From NCBI RefSeq assembly GCF_030817315.1, contig NZ_JAUSZF010000001.1, forward strand, positions 3,243,001-3,307,000: a DNA stretch of 64,000 nucleotides, given 5' to 3'. Position 1 is the first letter of the stretch, and every line of letters starts with the position of its first letter. The notes beneath the pieces were generated by a model. The model was not told the origin of the DNA. It did not search any database and was given only the letters and a program-made list of their open reading frames with translations. The position numbers and the translations under genes are program-made. Of the stretch, positions 7,616 through 16,108 are shown one piece after another. The DNA comes from Sphingomonas faeni (GTDB lineage Bacteria > Pseudomonadota > Alphaproteobacteria > Sphingomonadales > Sphingomonadaceae).

Positions 7616-10600
7616 ATGAACGCTTTTTCGACACGAGGGCTCGTGGCATCCGCCATGGCGCTGGCCATCACGGTCTCGGCACCGGCTTCGGCGCAGAACG
7701 CCGCCATTCCCGTCGAAGTACCGGCTGGATCGGTGGAGGCGGCGCTCGTTCAGCTTGGACGCCAGACGGGTCTGCAGATCCTGTTCGCCAGCGGCGCCGT
7801 CGAAGGACGCCGCAACGCTCCGGTGCGCGGCCGCTTCTCGCGTGAAGACGCCCTACGCCGCGTGCTGAGGGGAACCGGACTCTCAGCACGGCAAACGGGT
7901 CCGAACAGCTACGTCGTCCTCGTGGGCGGTGGGGCAGGGCAGGTCGACGCCGGTGTTCGTGTCCAACCTCGAACCGAAGCGCCGTCAGGCCCCCGGCGGC
8001 GGCCATCGCAACGCGAAGTCGCGCCTGGTGAAGCAAGCGATTCAGCCGCGGCCGACATCGTGGTCACAGGTTCGAACATCCGGGGCGAGGGGGCCGGAAC
8101 ATCGCCCGTTATCACGATCGACCGGGCCGCCATCGATCGCAGCGGACGAGGGACGATCGCCGGCGTCCTGTCGACGCTTCCGCAGAACTTCGGAGGGACC
8201 GGAAACGAAGAAACCAGCCTCACCGGCACCGACCGCACCATCGACAACACGGGGCTCGCGTCCAGTGCCAACCTGCGCGGTCTCGGCAGTGACGCGACGC
8301 TCACTTTGGTGAACGGGCGCCGTACCGCTGGGTCCGGCGGCAAAGGCGATTTCAGCGATCTTTCGACGATCCCCATCGCCGCCGTCGATCGGATAGAAGT
8401 ACTCACCGACGGTGCTTCGGCGCTCTACGGTTCCGATGCCGTGGCGGGCGTGGTCAACATCATCCTTCGCAAGACCTATCGCGGGGCAGAGACGCGGTTG
8501 CGCGCCGGGACGACGACCAGCGGCGGCATGCAGGAATATCAGTTCGGCCAGGTCGCAGGGACCGTCTGGTCGACGGGTCGGGTCCTCGGGGCCTACGAGT
8601 TCGAGCGGCGCGAGCGCCTTCCCAGTGCCGCGCGGGCATACACCCGGACGACCGATCTGCGGGCGTTGGGCGGATCAGATTGGCGATCCTACTTCGCCCA
8701 TCCGGGTAACGTCCTCGGCTACGACCCTGTCAGCAACGGGTACGTCCCGACCTATGCGATACCCGCCGGTCCGTCCGGGGCGGCGCTCGCTCCCGAAGAC
8801 TTCCTGCCCGGTTCCGCCAATCTGCAGAATCAGCGCGAAGGCTCTGACCTGCTACCCGATCAGAAGCGTCACGCCCTCTACGTTACGGCGGAGCAGCAAC
8901 TCGGTCACGGCATCACGGCCTACGTCGAGGGAAGGGCGGCCCGGCGCCGCTTCTCCTATTCTGGATCGTCGGACATCGGCTTCATCTCGATTGACGCAGG
9001 TAATCCGTATTTCGTCAGCCCGGACGGATCGCCATACTCACTGATCGCCTATTCGTTCGCGCACGAGCTGGGCGCTACCCGCACCGGCGGCGTGGTCAAA
9101 TCCTACAGTCTTACAGCCGGTGCGACGGCTGACATCGGTGCGGACTGGCATCTCGACGGCTACTACAGCCGCGCTGAGGAACGCTCTACGAACAGGACGT
9201 CCGGTCTCGCCAACCAACTGCATCTCGCCGAGGCCCTCGGAGGCGCGGACGACCCCGACACCGGCTACGCCGCCGAACGCGACGGTTACTTCAATCCCTA
9301 CGGAGATGGCATTGCAAACAGCGCCGGAGTTCTCTCGTTCATCGGCGGAGGCTACAGCGGAGAAGCTGTGCGCAGCCGGATCTCGACGTTGAACCTGCAG
9401 GGGGACGGTTCGTTGGCGGCGTTGCCGGGCGGGTCGCTGCGTCTGGCGGTCGGCGCGCAACGCCGTGAGGAAGGGCTGCGCAGATCCGGCACGAACTTCT
9501 ACTCTTCCAACGTACCCGCGCCCTTGCCCAGAATAGCGGGAAACCGCCGCATCGACGCGCTGTTCGCCGAACTGGCGGTTCCGCTGATCGGGGATGGCAA
9601 CGCCATTGCAGGGGTCTCGCGTCTCGGACTCTCACTCGCAGTCCGGCACGAAAGGTACAGCGATTTCGGCACGACTACCAATCCCAAGGTCGGCGTCCGC
9701 TACGAACCCGCTGGCGGGATCGCCTTCCGCGCAAGTTACGGCAGATCGTTCAGGGCGCCTTCGCTACGCGAGACCGGCGACCCGATACGGATCGGTGCGA
9801 CCCAGCTGCCGACCACCGCGGGGACGAACGCGCTCGTGCTGTTCCTTTCGGGCGGAAACCCGGACCTCGACCCTGAGCGGGCGGTATCCAAGACGATCGG
9901 CGTGACCATAGCGCCAAGCCGCCTGGGCGGCGTCGGCATCGAGGCCAACCTGTTCTCGACGCGCTTCGCCCAACGGATATCCCAGCCGGCTTACCAGAAC
10001 ATTCTACAAGCACTGACGGACGCTTCGCTGGCGCCGTTCGTCCAGGTCGTCTCACCGCTTTCGAGCGCTTCAGACCGCGCCCTGATCGAGGGCCTGCTGG
10101 CCGACCCGAACTCCCTCGTACCGTCGAATCTGCCCGCCGCGGTCTTCGGTGCGGTGGTCGACGGGCGTTACGTCAATGCTTCGTCCGTGAACGTGAGGGG
10201 CTTGGACGTCGGTGCCCGTAGCGGGTTCTCCCTGGGGGCCGGCCGTGCGGAACTGTCGGCCAACGCCTCCTATCTCCTCGGCTTCGACGACAAGACCACG
10301 ACGGAGGCGCAAGCCGTGCAGCGCGCCGGGACCTATGGTTACCCGCCCAGACTCCGACTGCGCTCGACCGTCGGATGGGCCGGCAAGACGTGGAACGCGT
10401 CCCTCGCGGCGAACTACGTCTCGCGCTCCCGCTACCGGACATCTTCTTCGTCGCAGCGGATCGGAAGCTGGACGACGCTGGACCTGCAGTTCGCACGGAT
10501 GTTCGGTCCGGAGACGGGTACGCTGAACGGCCTCTCGATCGGTCTCGCTTTCACCAACCTGCTCGCGACGGATCCACCGTTCGTGAACGCCGCCAACGGG

Positions 10601-10672
10601 GTCGGCTACGACGCGACCAATGGCAGCGCCCTCGGACGGCAGGCCGCGCTGCAGATCGTCAAGCGCTGGTAA
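7616..10672 (+). CDS. TonB-dependent receptor with STN domain (probable lasso-peptide receptor)
   Basis: This outer-membrane transducer has 1018 residues. It has a signal peptide ending near 'SAPASAQ' and an STN domain (about 28-105, 'IPVEVPAGSVEAALVQLGRQTGLQILFASGAVEG'). A TonB-box-like 'DIVVTGSNIRG' and a plug with 'ANLRGLGSDATLTLVNGRR' and 'VDRIEVLTDGASALYGSDAVAGVVNIILRK' follow. The C-terminal beta-barrel ends in an aromatic (QIVKRW). The start has a good ribosome binding site (AAAGGGGGA). The STN domain, with FecR and the sigma factor upstream, makes this a ligand-sensing receptor. The gene downstream by 46 nt is a lasso-peptide isopeptidase, so the ligand is inferred to be the lasso peptide encoded at 15674-15790. 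Confidence 0.88.
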   Translation: MNAFSTRGLVASAMALAITVSAPASAQNAAIPVEVPAGSVEAALVQLGRQTGLQILFASGAVEGRRNAPVRGRFSREDALRRVLRGTGLSARQTGPNSYVVLVGGGAGQVDAGVRVQPRTEAPSGPRRRPSQREVAPGEASDSAAADIVVTGSNIRGEGAGTSPVITIDRAAIDRSGRGTIAGVLSTLPQNFGGTGNEETSLTGTDRTIDNTGLASSANLRGLGSDATLTLVNGRRTAGSGGKGDFSDLSTIPIAAVDRIEVLTDGASALYGSDAVAGVVNIILRKTYRGAETRLRAGTTTSGGMQEYQFGQVAGTVWSTGRVLGAYEFERRERLPSAARAYTRTTDLRALGGSDWRSYFAHPGNVLGYDPVSNGYVPTYAIPAGPSGAALAPEDFLPGSANLQNQREGSDLLPDQKRHALYVTAEQQLGHGITAYVEGRAARRRFSYSGSSDIGFISIDAGNPYFVSPDGSPYSLIAYSFAHELGATRTGGVVKSYSLTAGATADIGADWHLDGYYSRAEERSTNRTSGLANQLHLAEALGGADDPDTGYAAERDGYFNPYGDGIANSAGVLSFIGGGYSGEAVRSRISTLNLQGDGSLAALPGGSLRLAVGAQRREEGLRRSGTNFYSSNVPAPLPRIAGNRRIDALFAELAVPLIGDGNAIAGVSRLGLSLAVRHERYSDFGTTTNPKVGVRYEPAGGIAFRASYGRSFRAPSLRETGDPIRIGATQLPTTAGTNALVLFLSGGNPDLDPERAVSKTIGVTIAPSRLGGVGIEANLFSTRFAQRISQPAYQNILQALTDASLAPFVQVVSPLSSASDRALIEGLLADPNSLVPSNLPAAVFGAVVDGRYVNASSVNVRGLDVGARSGFSLGAGRAELSANASYLLGFDDKTTTEAQAVQRAGTYGYPPRLRLRSTVGWAGKTWNASLAANYVSRSRYRTSSSSQRIGSWTTLDLQFARMFGPETGTLNGLSIGLAFTNLLATDPPFVNAANGVGYDATNGSALGRQAALQIVKRW

Positions 10673-10718
10673 TTCCGGCTTTTCCCACCCGCCATCAACG
10701 AACGATCAGGAGTATACC

Positions 10719-13277
10719 ATGCGCCAAGCGTGGCTGTTGCCGCTCGCCTGCCTGCTTTCCCCGCCTGTACAGGCCCGTGGGCTCTCCGTCGAAGACGTGC
10801 TGGCCAACGAGGAGTACACCCAGGTTCTTCCAGCGCCTCGCGCGGGCGTGGTCGTGATCGGTCGGACCCGTCCGTACAAGGAGGCCGGCAACTACCGTTA
10901 TGATTGGTTCACGCGCCGCGTACTTTCAGAACTGTGGACCTTCTCGTCTGCAGAACCATCCCGTCTCGTCCGCGTGCTCGGCGGCGAGGTCGGCACGGGT
11001 TACTGGGCTGCTGGCCTATCCCCTAGCGGTCGGCGTCTCGCCGTCTTCCGGCTACGCGAAGATCGGCTCGCCCTTGGCATCCTCGATCTTGCCCGAGGCA
11101 GCGTCCGTTGGCTGAAGACGGCGCCCGACATGCCGTATTCGAACCCGAACCCAAGCTGGCTCGACGACGATCATCTGCTGCTCGTCACCCGTCCGGACGG
11201 TAGCCTGCCCGCAATGCTCGCCTTCGGTTTCGAGCCTGCCCGTCGGGCACCTGCATCCTGGGCCCTTACGGCGCAGGGCCTTCAGGCTGCGGTGTCGGTT
11301 CTCGGCAGTGGTAGCATGTTGGGCAAACGCGACCGAGCCCCCGCACGCTATCTGACGATCTACGACATCCGGACAGGAGCCGTCCGACGGCTGCTGGACG
11401 GCGACATCGTGGATGTCCTCGTGTCACCCGACCGCCGTCGCGTGGCGATCGTGCGCGAGGATGCCGATCTCGGCGTTGACCAGACGCGTACAGCCGATCC
11501 CGCGGATCTGACTCGCGCCCGCCGGCTCGACATCGTCGACCTGAGTACCGGACGCGCAACACCTGCCTGTAAACGGTGCGACGTGCTGCCGAACCTTCTT
11601 GCTTGGTCGCCCTCGAGCGGGAAGCTCATCTTCTACGCCCGTACGTCGAACGCCCCGTGGACGAACGGCAAGCTGCTCGTCGCCAGCGGTCGCTTGGGCG
11701 ACCATCCCGAGACGCCGTTCCCCAACTTCGTCGCGTCTCTCGATACAGCGAGCGCGGGCGCGATCACGGTCCATGCCCGTTGGATGGGAGAACAGCCCGT
11801 TCTGCTTGGTAGCCCTTCGGTGACAGCGGCCTCGTCGCCTCCGGTGGCGGACTGGTACCTTCGGGGGCGGGACGGGCGGGGTCCGGTCGCATCGGGGGCG
11901 GGGCCCACCGCACGCATCGTGGGTAGTAGCGCCGGGAGTCTGACGTACCTGACGAACGGTCGCCTGCTGCGCGCCACGTTCGATGGTCCACCTACCGAGC
12001 TTGTCACTGACGGTAAGGTCGAGACCGCTACCGCACCGCTTGATCCTCTTCTCGATGGAGCGAGGTCTGCGCTCAATCCTGATCCAGAAAGCACGCTTGT
12101 CCTCGTGCGGCACGCTGGAACTTCGACGCCGATCGATCTGGCGAGGACTGGCGACGTCCTGCATCGCTATCAGGACGTCATGTCGGACGTAAGGATCGTG
12201 GCCGGTCTCCCTGCACAGAACGCGGTATTGCAGCTCGCGCCGCTCGGGGGGAGCGCGGCTACGTTGAGACTGCGTTCAGCCGATCGCGTCGTCACCCTCG
12301 ACGCAATCAATCGCAACCTCGCCGACGTGGCGGCCGTGACGCCGGTGGTCCTGAAAGGTCGCGGTGCGGACGGGGCTGCCGTGAGCCATCATCTCTATCT
12401 CCCCGCCGGAGGGACGGGTGCCGCCCCCCTGGTCGTCATGCCCTACCCGGGGGTCGTCCTCTCGGCAGCGGCCTCTACCCCCAACGTAGCAACGTTCAAC
12501 CCCACCACCAACATCCAGTTGCTCGTCGCGCAGGGCTATGCGGTCCTCGAACCCAGCATGCCGGCGCCGACGAACGCGCCCGTGAATGAACGGTGGAGCC
12601 CCCTCGATCGGATCGCCAACCAAATAACAGAGGCGATCGGCGATGCCGTAGCTACCGGGCGGATCGACCGGACCCGGGTTGCGGTGTACGGGCACAGCTA
12701 CGGGGGTTACGCCGCGCTGGCGATGGCGACGCATGGCGACGTCGTAAGGTGCGTCATCGCATCGGCCGCGCCGGCCAACCTCGCCGCCGGCTACGGCGCC
12801 ATCGACCCTCGCCAGAAGACCCAGGACGCAGGTATCTTCACCACGGCAGCCTTCGGATGGTTCGAGTCCGGGCAAGGCACGCTCGGAGCAACCCCGTGGG
12901 CATCGCCCGAGCGTTACGTCAAAAACAGTCCGCTTTTCCGAGCGGGCGCAATGAACGCGCCGCTGCTGCTTATTCACGGCGAGTTCGACTATGTCCCGGT
13001 CGCAGGCGCGGAACAGCTCTTCATGGCGCTGTATCGTCAGAACAAGACGGCAGTTCTTCTGCGCTACGCTGCCGAGGGCCACGTGATCCGTAGCCCCGGC
13101 AACATCAGGGACGAATGGAAACGGATCTTCGCATGGCTTGGGCAAATGGATCGACCGGCAGCCGTATCTCATGCAGGCCTGCCCTCCGAACGGCTTTCTT
13201 CACAGACGCTCCCAATACCCTATCCAAGCCTCGATCGAGGCATACAGCATCAAAGGCCGGGACACGTCGCTCCATAG
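10719..13277 (+). CDS. lasso-peptide isopeptidase (S9 prolyl-oligopeptidase family)
   Basis: This secreted serine hydrolase of 852 residues resembles the AtxE2-type isopeptidases that cut the macrolactam bond of lasso peptides. The start at 10719 follows AGGAG (10708-10712); an ORF reading back into the receptor gene has no such site. A signal peptide (MRQAWLLPLACLLSPPVQA) precedes a beta-propeller region (about 30-560). The C-terminal alpha/beta-hydrolase domain has a readable triad: Ser660 in GHSYGGYA, Asp757 in HGEFDYVPVAG and His788 in AEGHVI. It follows the receptor by 46 nt and probably shares its operon. The last 38 or so residues run past the usual end of the fold, and the gene overlaps the 3' end of the convergent synthetase gene by 78 bp. 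The lasso role rests on context; by motif alone it is an S9 peptidase. Confidence 0.82.
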   Translation: MRQAWLLPLACLLSPPVQARGLSVEDVLANEEYTQVLPAPRAGVVVIGRTRPYKEAGNYRYDWFTRRVLSELWTFSSAEPSRLVRVLGGEVGTGYWAAGLSPSGRRLAVFRLREDRLALGILDLARGSVRWLKTAPDMPYSNPNPSWLDDDHLLLVTRPDGSLPAMLAFGFEPARRAPASWALTAQGLQAAVSVLGSGSMLGKRDRAPARYLTIYDIRTGAVRRLLDGDIVDVLVSPDRRRVAIVREDADLGVDQTRTADPADLTRARRLDIVDLSTGRATPACKRCDVLPNLLAWSPSSGKLIFYARTSNAPWTNGKLLVASGRLGDHPETPFPNFVASLDTASAGAITVHARWMGEQPVLLGSPSVTAASSPPVADWYLRGRDGRGPVASGAGPTARIVGSSAGSLTYLTNGRLLRATFDGPPTELVTDGKVETATAPLDPLLDGARSALNPDPESTLVLVRHAGTSTPIDLARTGDVLHRYQDVMSDVRIVAGLPAQNAVLQLAPLGGSAATLRLRSADRVVTLDAINRNLADVAAVTPVVLKGRGADGAAVSHHLYLPAGGTGAAPLVVMPYPGVVLSAAASTPNVATFNPTTNIQLLVAQGYAVLEPSMPAPTNAPVNERWSPLDRIANQITEAIGDAVATGRIDRTRVAVYGHSYGGYAALAMATHGDVVRCVIASAAPANLAAGYGAIDPRQKTQDAGIFTTAAFGWFESGQGTLGATPWASPERYVKNSPLFRAGAMNAPLLLIHGEFDYVPVAGAEQLFMALYRQNKTAVLLRYAAEGHVIRSPGNIRDEWKRIFAWLGQMDRPAAVSHAGLPSERLSSQTLPIPYPSLDRGIQHQRPGHVAP

Positions 13278-14981
13278 CAGGGTGTCTGCGTCCAGCGCTT
13301 GTTCCAAGATCCTACGGTCGAGGAGACCCCGTTCGACCAACCGACCATCGAGAAGAAGCGCTCGCAAATCGGAAACGGCCGCGGTCACGGCTAGATTGTA
13401 GTAGCTCGTGGCCTCCCCCTTCGAACGACGTTGCGCGACCGATGTCGGCAGCCGGTCGGCAAACGCCGCCCGGGCCAACTGGCGGTCGAGCCGGCCGCCG
13501 GTCAGAATGGGAATAGGTATCGACAGGCAGGCCTCCACTACCGGCTGGGACATCAGCGGATGGACAAACAACGTGGATTTTCCCCTGAGGGTCGGGCCGT
13601 AGAATATCTGTGAGTTTGCGATGGCCTGGATCTGCCGGACTTTGGCCGGTGGCAGGCCAGCTACATCCGCGAGCCAGGGATGCACGCAGTTCGCGGATCG
13701 TTCGATTGATTCCGGCGTCGCCATCGACCCCGGAAAGCGTGCCGGCATGGCGGGCCGCCCCAGTCGATCCGCGAGAATGGCGCCCCATGCCGACCAGACC
13801 GACCGCTGTGCGCGGCGTGCGATGTCCCGCGTGTGACCCGACCAGATCGCCCTCGGTCCGTTCAGCCTGAAGGAATCCGCCGCGATCTCGACGTCGGGCA
13901 TCTGGTAGAAGACGGCGTCTCCGCCTTGGCCAGTGAAAATAGTGTCTGCACCGACCTCTCGGGCATGCAGCGACATCTGCGCGTCGTGGCCGACGTCGAG
14001 CCCGTAAAGGATCGGCTCGGACGGATGAACCATATTTCGAAGAGAGACGATGTCGAGGACACGCTCGTCGGCTGCGATCTCAATGAGCGGGATGTCGCAT
14101 AGACGTGAGACGTCGCGGGCATATCGCCGCTCGTCACCGCCCGCCTGTATCGTACTCGCGTTGACCAGCGTCATCGGGTGGCGCGGCTCGATGCGCGACA
14201 GCGTACCGGACAGGATCGCGGAGTCGAGTCCGCCCGACAGTTCGAGCGCCGCTCGGTCCCCTACGCCGGCCCATGCCCCGACGGTCTCGTCGACAGCTTC
14301 CCGCAGGCGCTGCTCTGCCGCGGCTGCAGACGTGCCATGTGCCGCTCGCGCGAGGTCGCACGGGTTCCATCTCGTTTCGATCGGTGGATCTGCCCGTACA
14401 TCCCCGTCCACCGCAACGGCGTACGGCGTGACCGGTTCGAAGCTGCACCCCGGGGGAATTGTAACGATGCCGCTCAGTGCTGAACGGTAGGCCGTGACCG
14501 TGGGATCGTGAAGCAGCGCGGCGATGACGCTCCAATCGACCTTCGGCTTCAAGCCGAAAGTCCTGAGCAACCATTCAGGTACTTGCGAGGCGACGACCAA
14601 GCCGGCGTCCGTCCGGAAGACGGACGCCGGCATCAATCCGTCGACGCTTCGCGATATGGACCAGCGGCATTCGGAATGCTTTGTCAGGGTGACGAAGCCG
14701 CCCCAATTTCGGTCAATCGATGTGGTGCGTGAATTTCGGAAGCGCCAGCCGACGGAGTACGACGAACCATCGGGCGCGGCATCGACTGGGATGTCCACTG
14801 GCGCCGCGGCCGTCCATAGCGACAGTCCGATGGCGTCACGTACGGGGACGAGTTGCGGATCATGGCGCGCGACTTTTCGCGCCAACCGTTGCACCTCGTC
14901 TTCGCGGGTGCCGCCGTCGAACCCCTGACGGTTACACTTCGGAATGAATGCGAGGAAGCGGAGTGCCGATGCGTTCAGCAT
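13200..14981 (-). CDS. lasso-peptide macrolactam synthetase (C protein, AsnB-like)
   Basis: This asparagine-synthetase homologue of about 593 residues adenylates the core peptide's Glu side chain so that the new N-terminus closes the isopeptide ring. The ATP pyrophosphatase motif SGGLDS is at about residues 249-254. The downstream blocks 'VNASTIQAGGDERRYARDVSRL', 'HDAQMSLHAREVGADTIFTGQGGDAVFY' and 'RRSKGEATSYYN' fit the family. The N-terminal glutaminase-like domain lacks the catalytic Cys1 of true asparagine synthetases, as expected for lasso C proteins. I placed the start at the ATG at 14981, overlapping the B-gene stop (ATGCTGA); an ATG at 15002 is also in frame. It is the last gene of the leftward A-B-C operon. 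Confidence 0.88.
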   Translation of the reverse strand: MLNASALRFLAFIPKCNRQGFDGGTREDEVQRLARKVARHDPQLVPVRDAIGLSLWTAAAPVDIPVDAAPDGSSYSVGWRFRNSRTTSIDRNWGGFVTLTKHSECRWSISRSVDGLMPASVFRTDAGLVVASQVPEWLLRTFGLKPKVDWSVIAALLHDPTVTAYRSALSGIVTIPPGCSFEPVTPYAVAVDGDVRADPPIETRWNPCDLARAAHGTSAAAAEQRLREAVDETVGAWAGVGDRAALELSGGLDSAILSGTLSRIEPRHPMTLVNASTIQAGGDERRYARDVSRLCDIPLIEIAADERVLDIVSLRNMVHPSEPILYGLDVGHDAQMSLHAREVGADTIFTGQGGDAVFYQMPDVEIAADSFRLNGPRAIWSGHTRDIARRAQRSVWSAWGAILADRLGRPAMPARFPGSMATPESIERSANCVHPWLADVAGLPPAKVRQIQAIANSQIFYGPTLRGKSTLFVHPLMSQPVVEACLSIPIPILTGGRLDRQLARAAFADRLPTSVAQRRSKGEATSYYNLAVTAAVSDLRALLLDGRLVERGLLDRRILEQALDADTLLWSDVSRPLMLYASIEAWIGYWERL

Positions 14982-15583
14982 GAGTATATCGGTGTAAACC
15001 AAGCAACGTGGTCAGCCGTGTCGTTCAGCACGGCCCCGTCATGCTCTATCCAGCAATGTGCTTCGAACGGATGCGTTCGAACGCCGAAGATCAAAGTCGA
15101 CGGAATGCCGTACAAGGCCAAGAAGTCGCGCATGAACAGGCTGTTCGGAAGACATCGTCCAAGCCGTGGGACGAAAGGGCGCAAAGCGTCGAACGCCGAC
15201 ACGATACTTGCGACGAGTGCGGGATCGCACTCTCGACTGCGGACAGTCCAGCGGCGATAGCTTGAGACCGGCCCCCGTAGTCGTAGCCACGTGGCGAGAC
15301 CGGCAATGATCATCCGCGGAACGGCGGCGAGTGTCCGGCGCGCACTGACGTCGAGCCGATCCAAGTCTTGCCGAACCCACAGGGGCGCCGGGTCCGCCCA
15401 CCGCCACCGATCCCGTGCTAAACCTGCTGCAGCGAGCACGTCCGAGACTTGTTGCCCCCGGTCTGGCGCAGCACGACCGTTTGCCCCATTTTGCGGCAGG
15501 CTGTTCCGTCCGATGCAGAGATACGCATCCGTTTCGGCGTCCATCATCACGATATCGCCTGCGACATCGACAATCGTAATCAT
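14975..15583 (-). CDS. lasso-peptide leader-binding and protease protein (fused B protein)
   Basis: This 202-residue B protein binds the precursor's leader and removes it. Residues about 1-85 form the PqqD-like recognition element (RRE). The C-terminal part is the transglutaminase-like cysteine protease. Its triad can be read as Cys144 (LGRCLPNS), His176 (FEAHCWIE) and Asp188 (GAVLND), the same spacing pattern as in known B proteins. The start has a strong ribosome binding site (GGAGGG). RRE and protease are fused here, as in most proteobacterial clusters. It lies 90 nt downstream of the precursor gene, beyond a hairpin, and overlaps the C gene by 7 nt, so B and C are probably translationally coupled. 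Confidence 0.9.
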   Translation of the reverse strand: MITIVDVAGDIVMMDAETDAYLCIGRNSLPQNGANGRAAPDRGQQVSDVLAAAGLARDRWRWADPAPLWVRQDLDRLDVSARRTLAAVPRMIIAGLATWLRLRGPVSSYRRWTVRSRECDPALVASIVSAFDALRPFVPRLGRCLPNSLFMRDFLALYGIPSTLIFGVRTHPFEAHCWIEHDGAVLNDTADHVAWFTPIYSC

Positions 15584-15617
15584 CGAACCCTCCTATCTCG
15601 ATCTACGTCGACGAAAA

Positions 15618-15643
15618 CGGGGAAGCGATTGCGCGCTTCCCCG
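15618..15643 (-). terminator. hairpin between lasso A and B genes (attenuator-like)
   Basis: A perfect 10-bp stem, CGGGGAAGCG paired with CGCTTCCCCG, encloses a 6-nt loop. On the minus strand it is followed by TTTT. It lies between the precursor stop and the B start. It would allow partial termination, giving more precursor than enzyme transcript, or would protect the precursor mRNA's 3' end. Confidence 0.65.
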
Positions 15644-15673
15644 TCCGCAGCCGTCAAGCGCGGTAGCGCAAGA

Positions 15674-15790
15674 TCAGCGGTAGCCCAGGATCGGATTGCC
15701 GAGCTCCGGCAGGCCCATAATGACGACGGCCTTCGTCTCCTTGGAGACCTTGCCCAGATAGACGAGCAGCGGGCGCTTTTTCGTATCCAT
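15674..15790 (-). CDS. lasso-peptide precursor (A gene), 38 residues
   Basis: This short ORF lies directly upstream of the B gene and has a good ribosome binding site (GAAGAAGGA, about 8 nt before the ATG). The leader (21 residues) fits the consensus PxLxxxGxxxxxT: Pro7/Leu9 (or Pro/Leu one residue on, depending on numbering), Gly, then Thr20 at position -2 of the cleavage site. The core predicted from that Thr is AVVIMGLPELGNPILGYR. Its ninth residue is Glu, so an Ala1-Glu9 isopeptide bond would give a 9-residue ring and a 9-residue tail. Gly1 is usual and Ala1 is rarer, although caulonodin-type peptides with non-Gly residue 1 are known. Only one precursor is visible. A hairpin lies in its 5' untranslated region and another after its stop. 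Confidence 0.85.
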   Translation of the reverse strand: MDTKKRPLLVYLGKVSKETKAVVIMGLPELGNPILGYR

Positions 15791-15810
15791 TTGTCAGTCC
15801 TTCTTCGATG

Positions 15811-15830
15811 TTGCCGCGTCCTTGCGGCAA
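15811..15830 (-). promoter_or_regulatory. inverted repeat in the 5' leader of the lasso precursor
   Basis: TTGCCGC and GCGGCAA are perfect inverted repeats separated by 6 nt, ending about 20 nt before the precursor start. This could be an operator (the divergent XRE protein is a candidate binder) or an mRNA leader hairpin. The promoter of the A-B-C operon must lie further upstream, between here and 16109; no strong consensus boxes were picked. Confidence 0.4.
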
Positions 15831-16108
15831 CTGAAGATTGACCGTCATCTTCTCCTCTAGCGAGGATAGACGGCGACGAACTAGGCCAACATGGGCCTTC
15901 CGCCAGATCTTGGCGACGTCTCGCCGGATCGTGACGGATTGGTCGCCGGATTCTGGCTGACCCTCGTCGTGTCTCGGGACATGTCGGCCAGAATACGGCG
16001 TTCTCCCGATTCGCATGGAAGCGCTCGCAGATCGGGGATATGCCAACCACGACGTGGTCTTAGACGGCGTACGGACAGCTACGCGGATTGGCTGCGGAAG
16101 GGTCGGAC

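Noticed and set aside
12276..13172. Long antisense ORF (298 codons) inside the isopeptidase gene
   Set aside because: High-GC antisense shadow with no motif or ribosome binding site; the opposite frame encodes a clear hydrolase.
13200..14981. Primary-metabolism asparagine synthetase
   Set aside because: It lacks the N-terminal catalytic Cys and directly follows a lasso B gene; the context and layout match lasso C proteins.
15674..15790. Alternative lasso core starting at Gly (GLPELGNPILGYR)
   Set aside because: No Asp/Glu would lie at ring position 7, 8 or 9 and no Thr at -2, so it breaks the biosynthetic rules satisfied by the Ala1 register.
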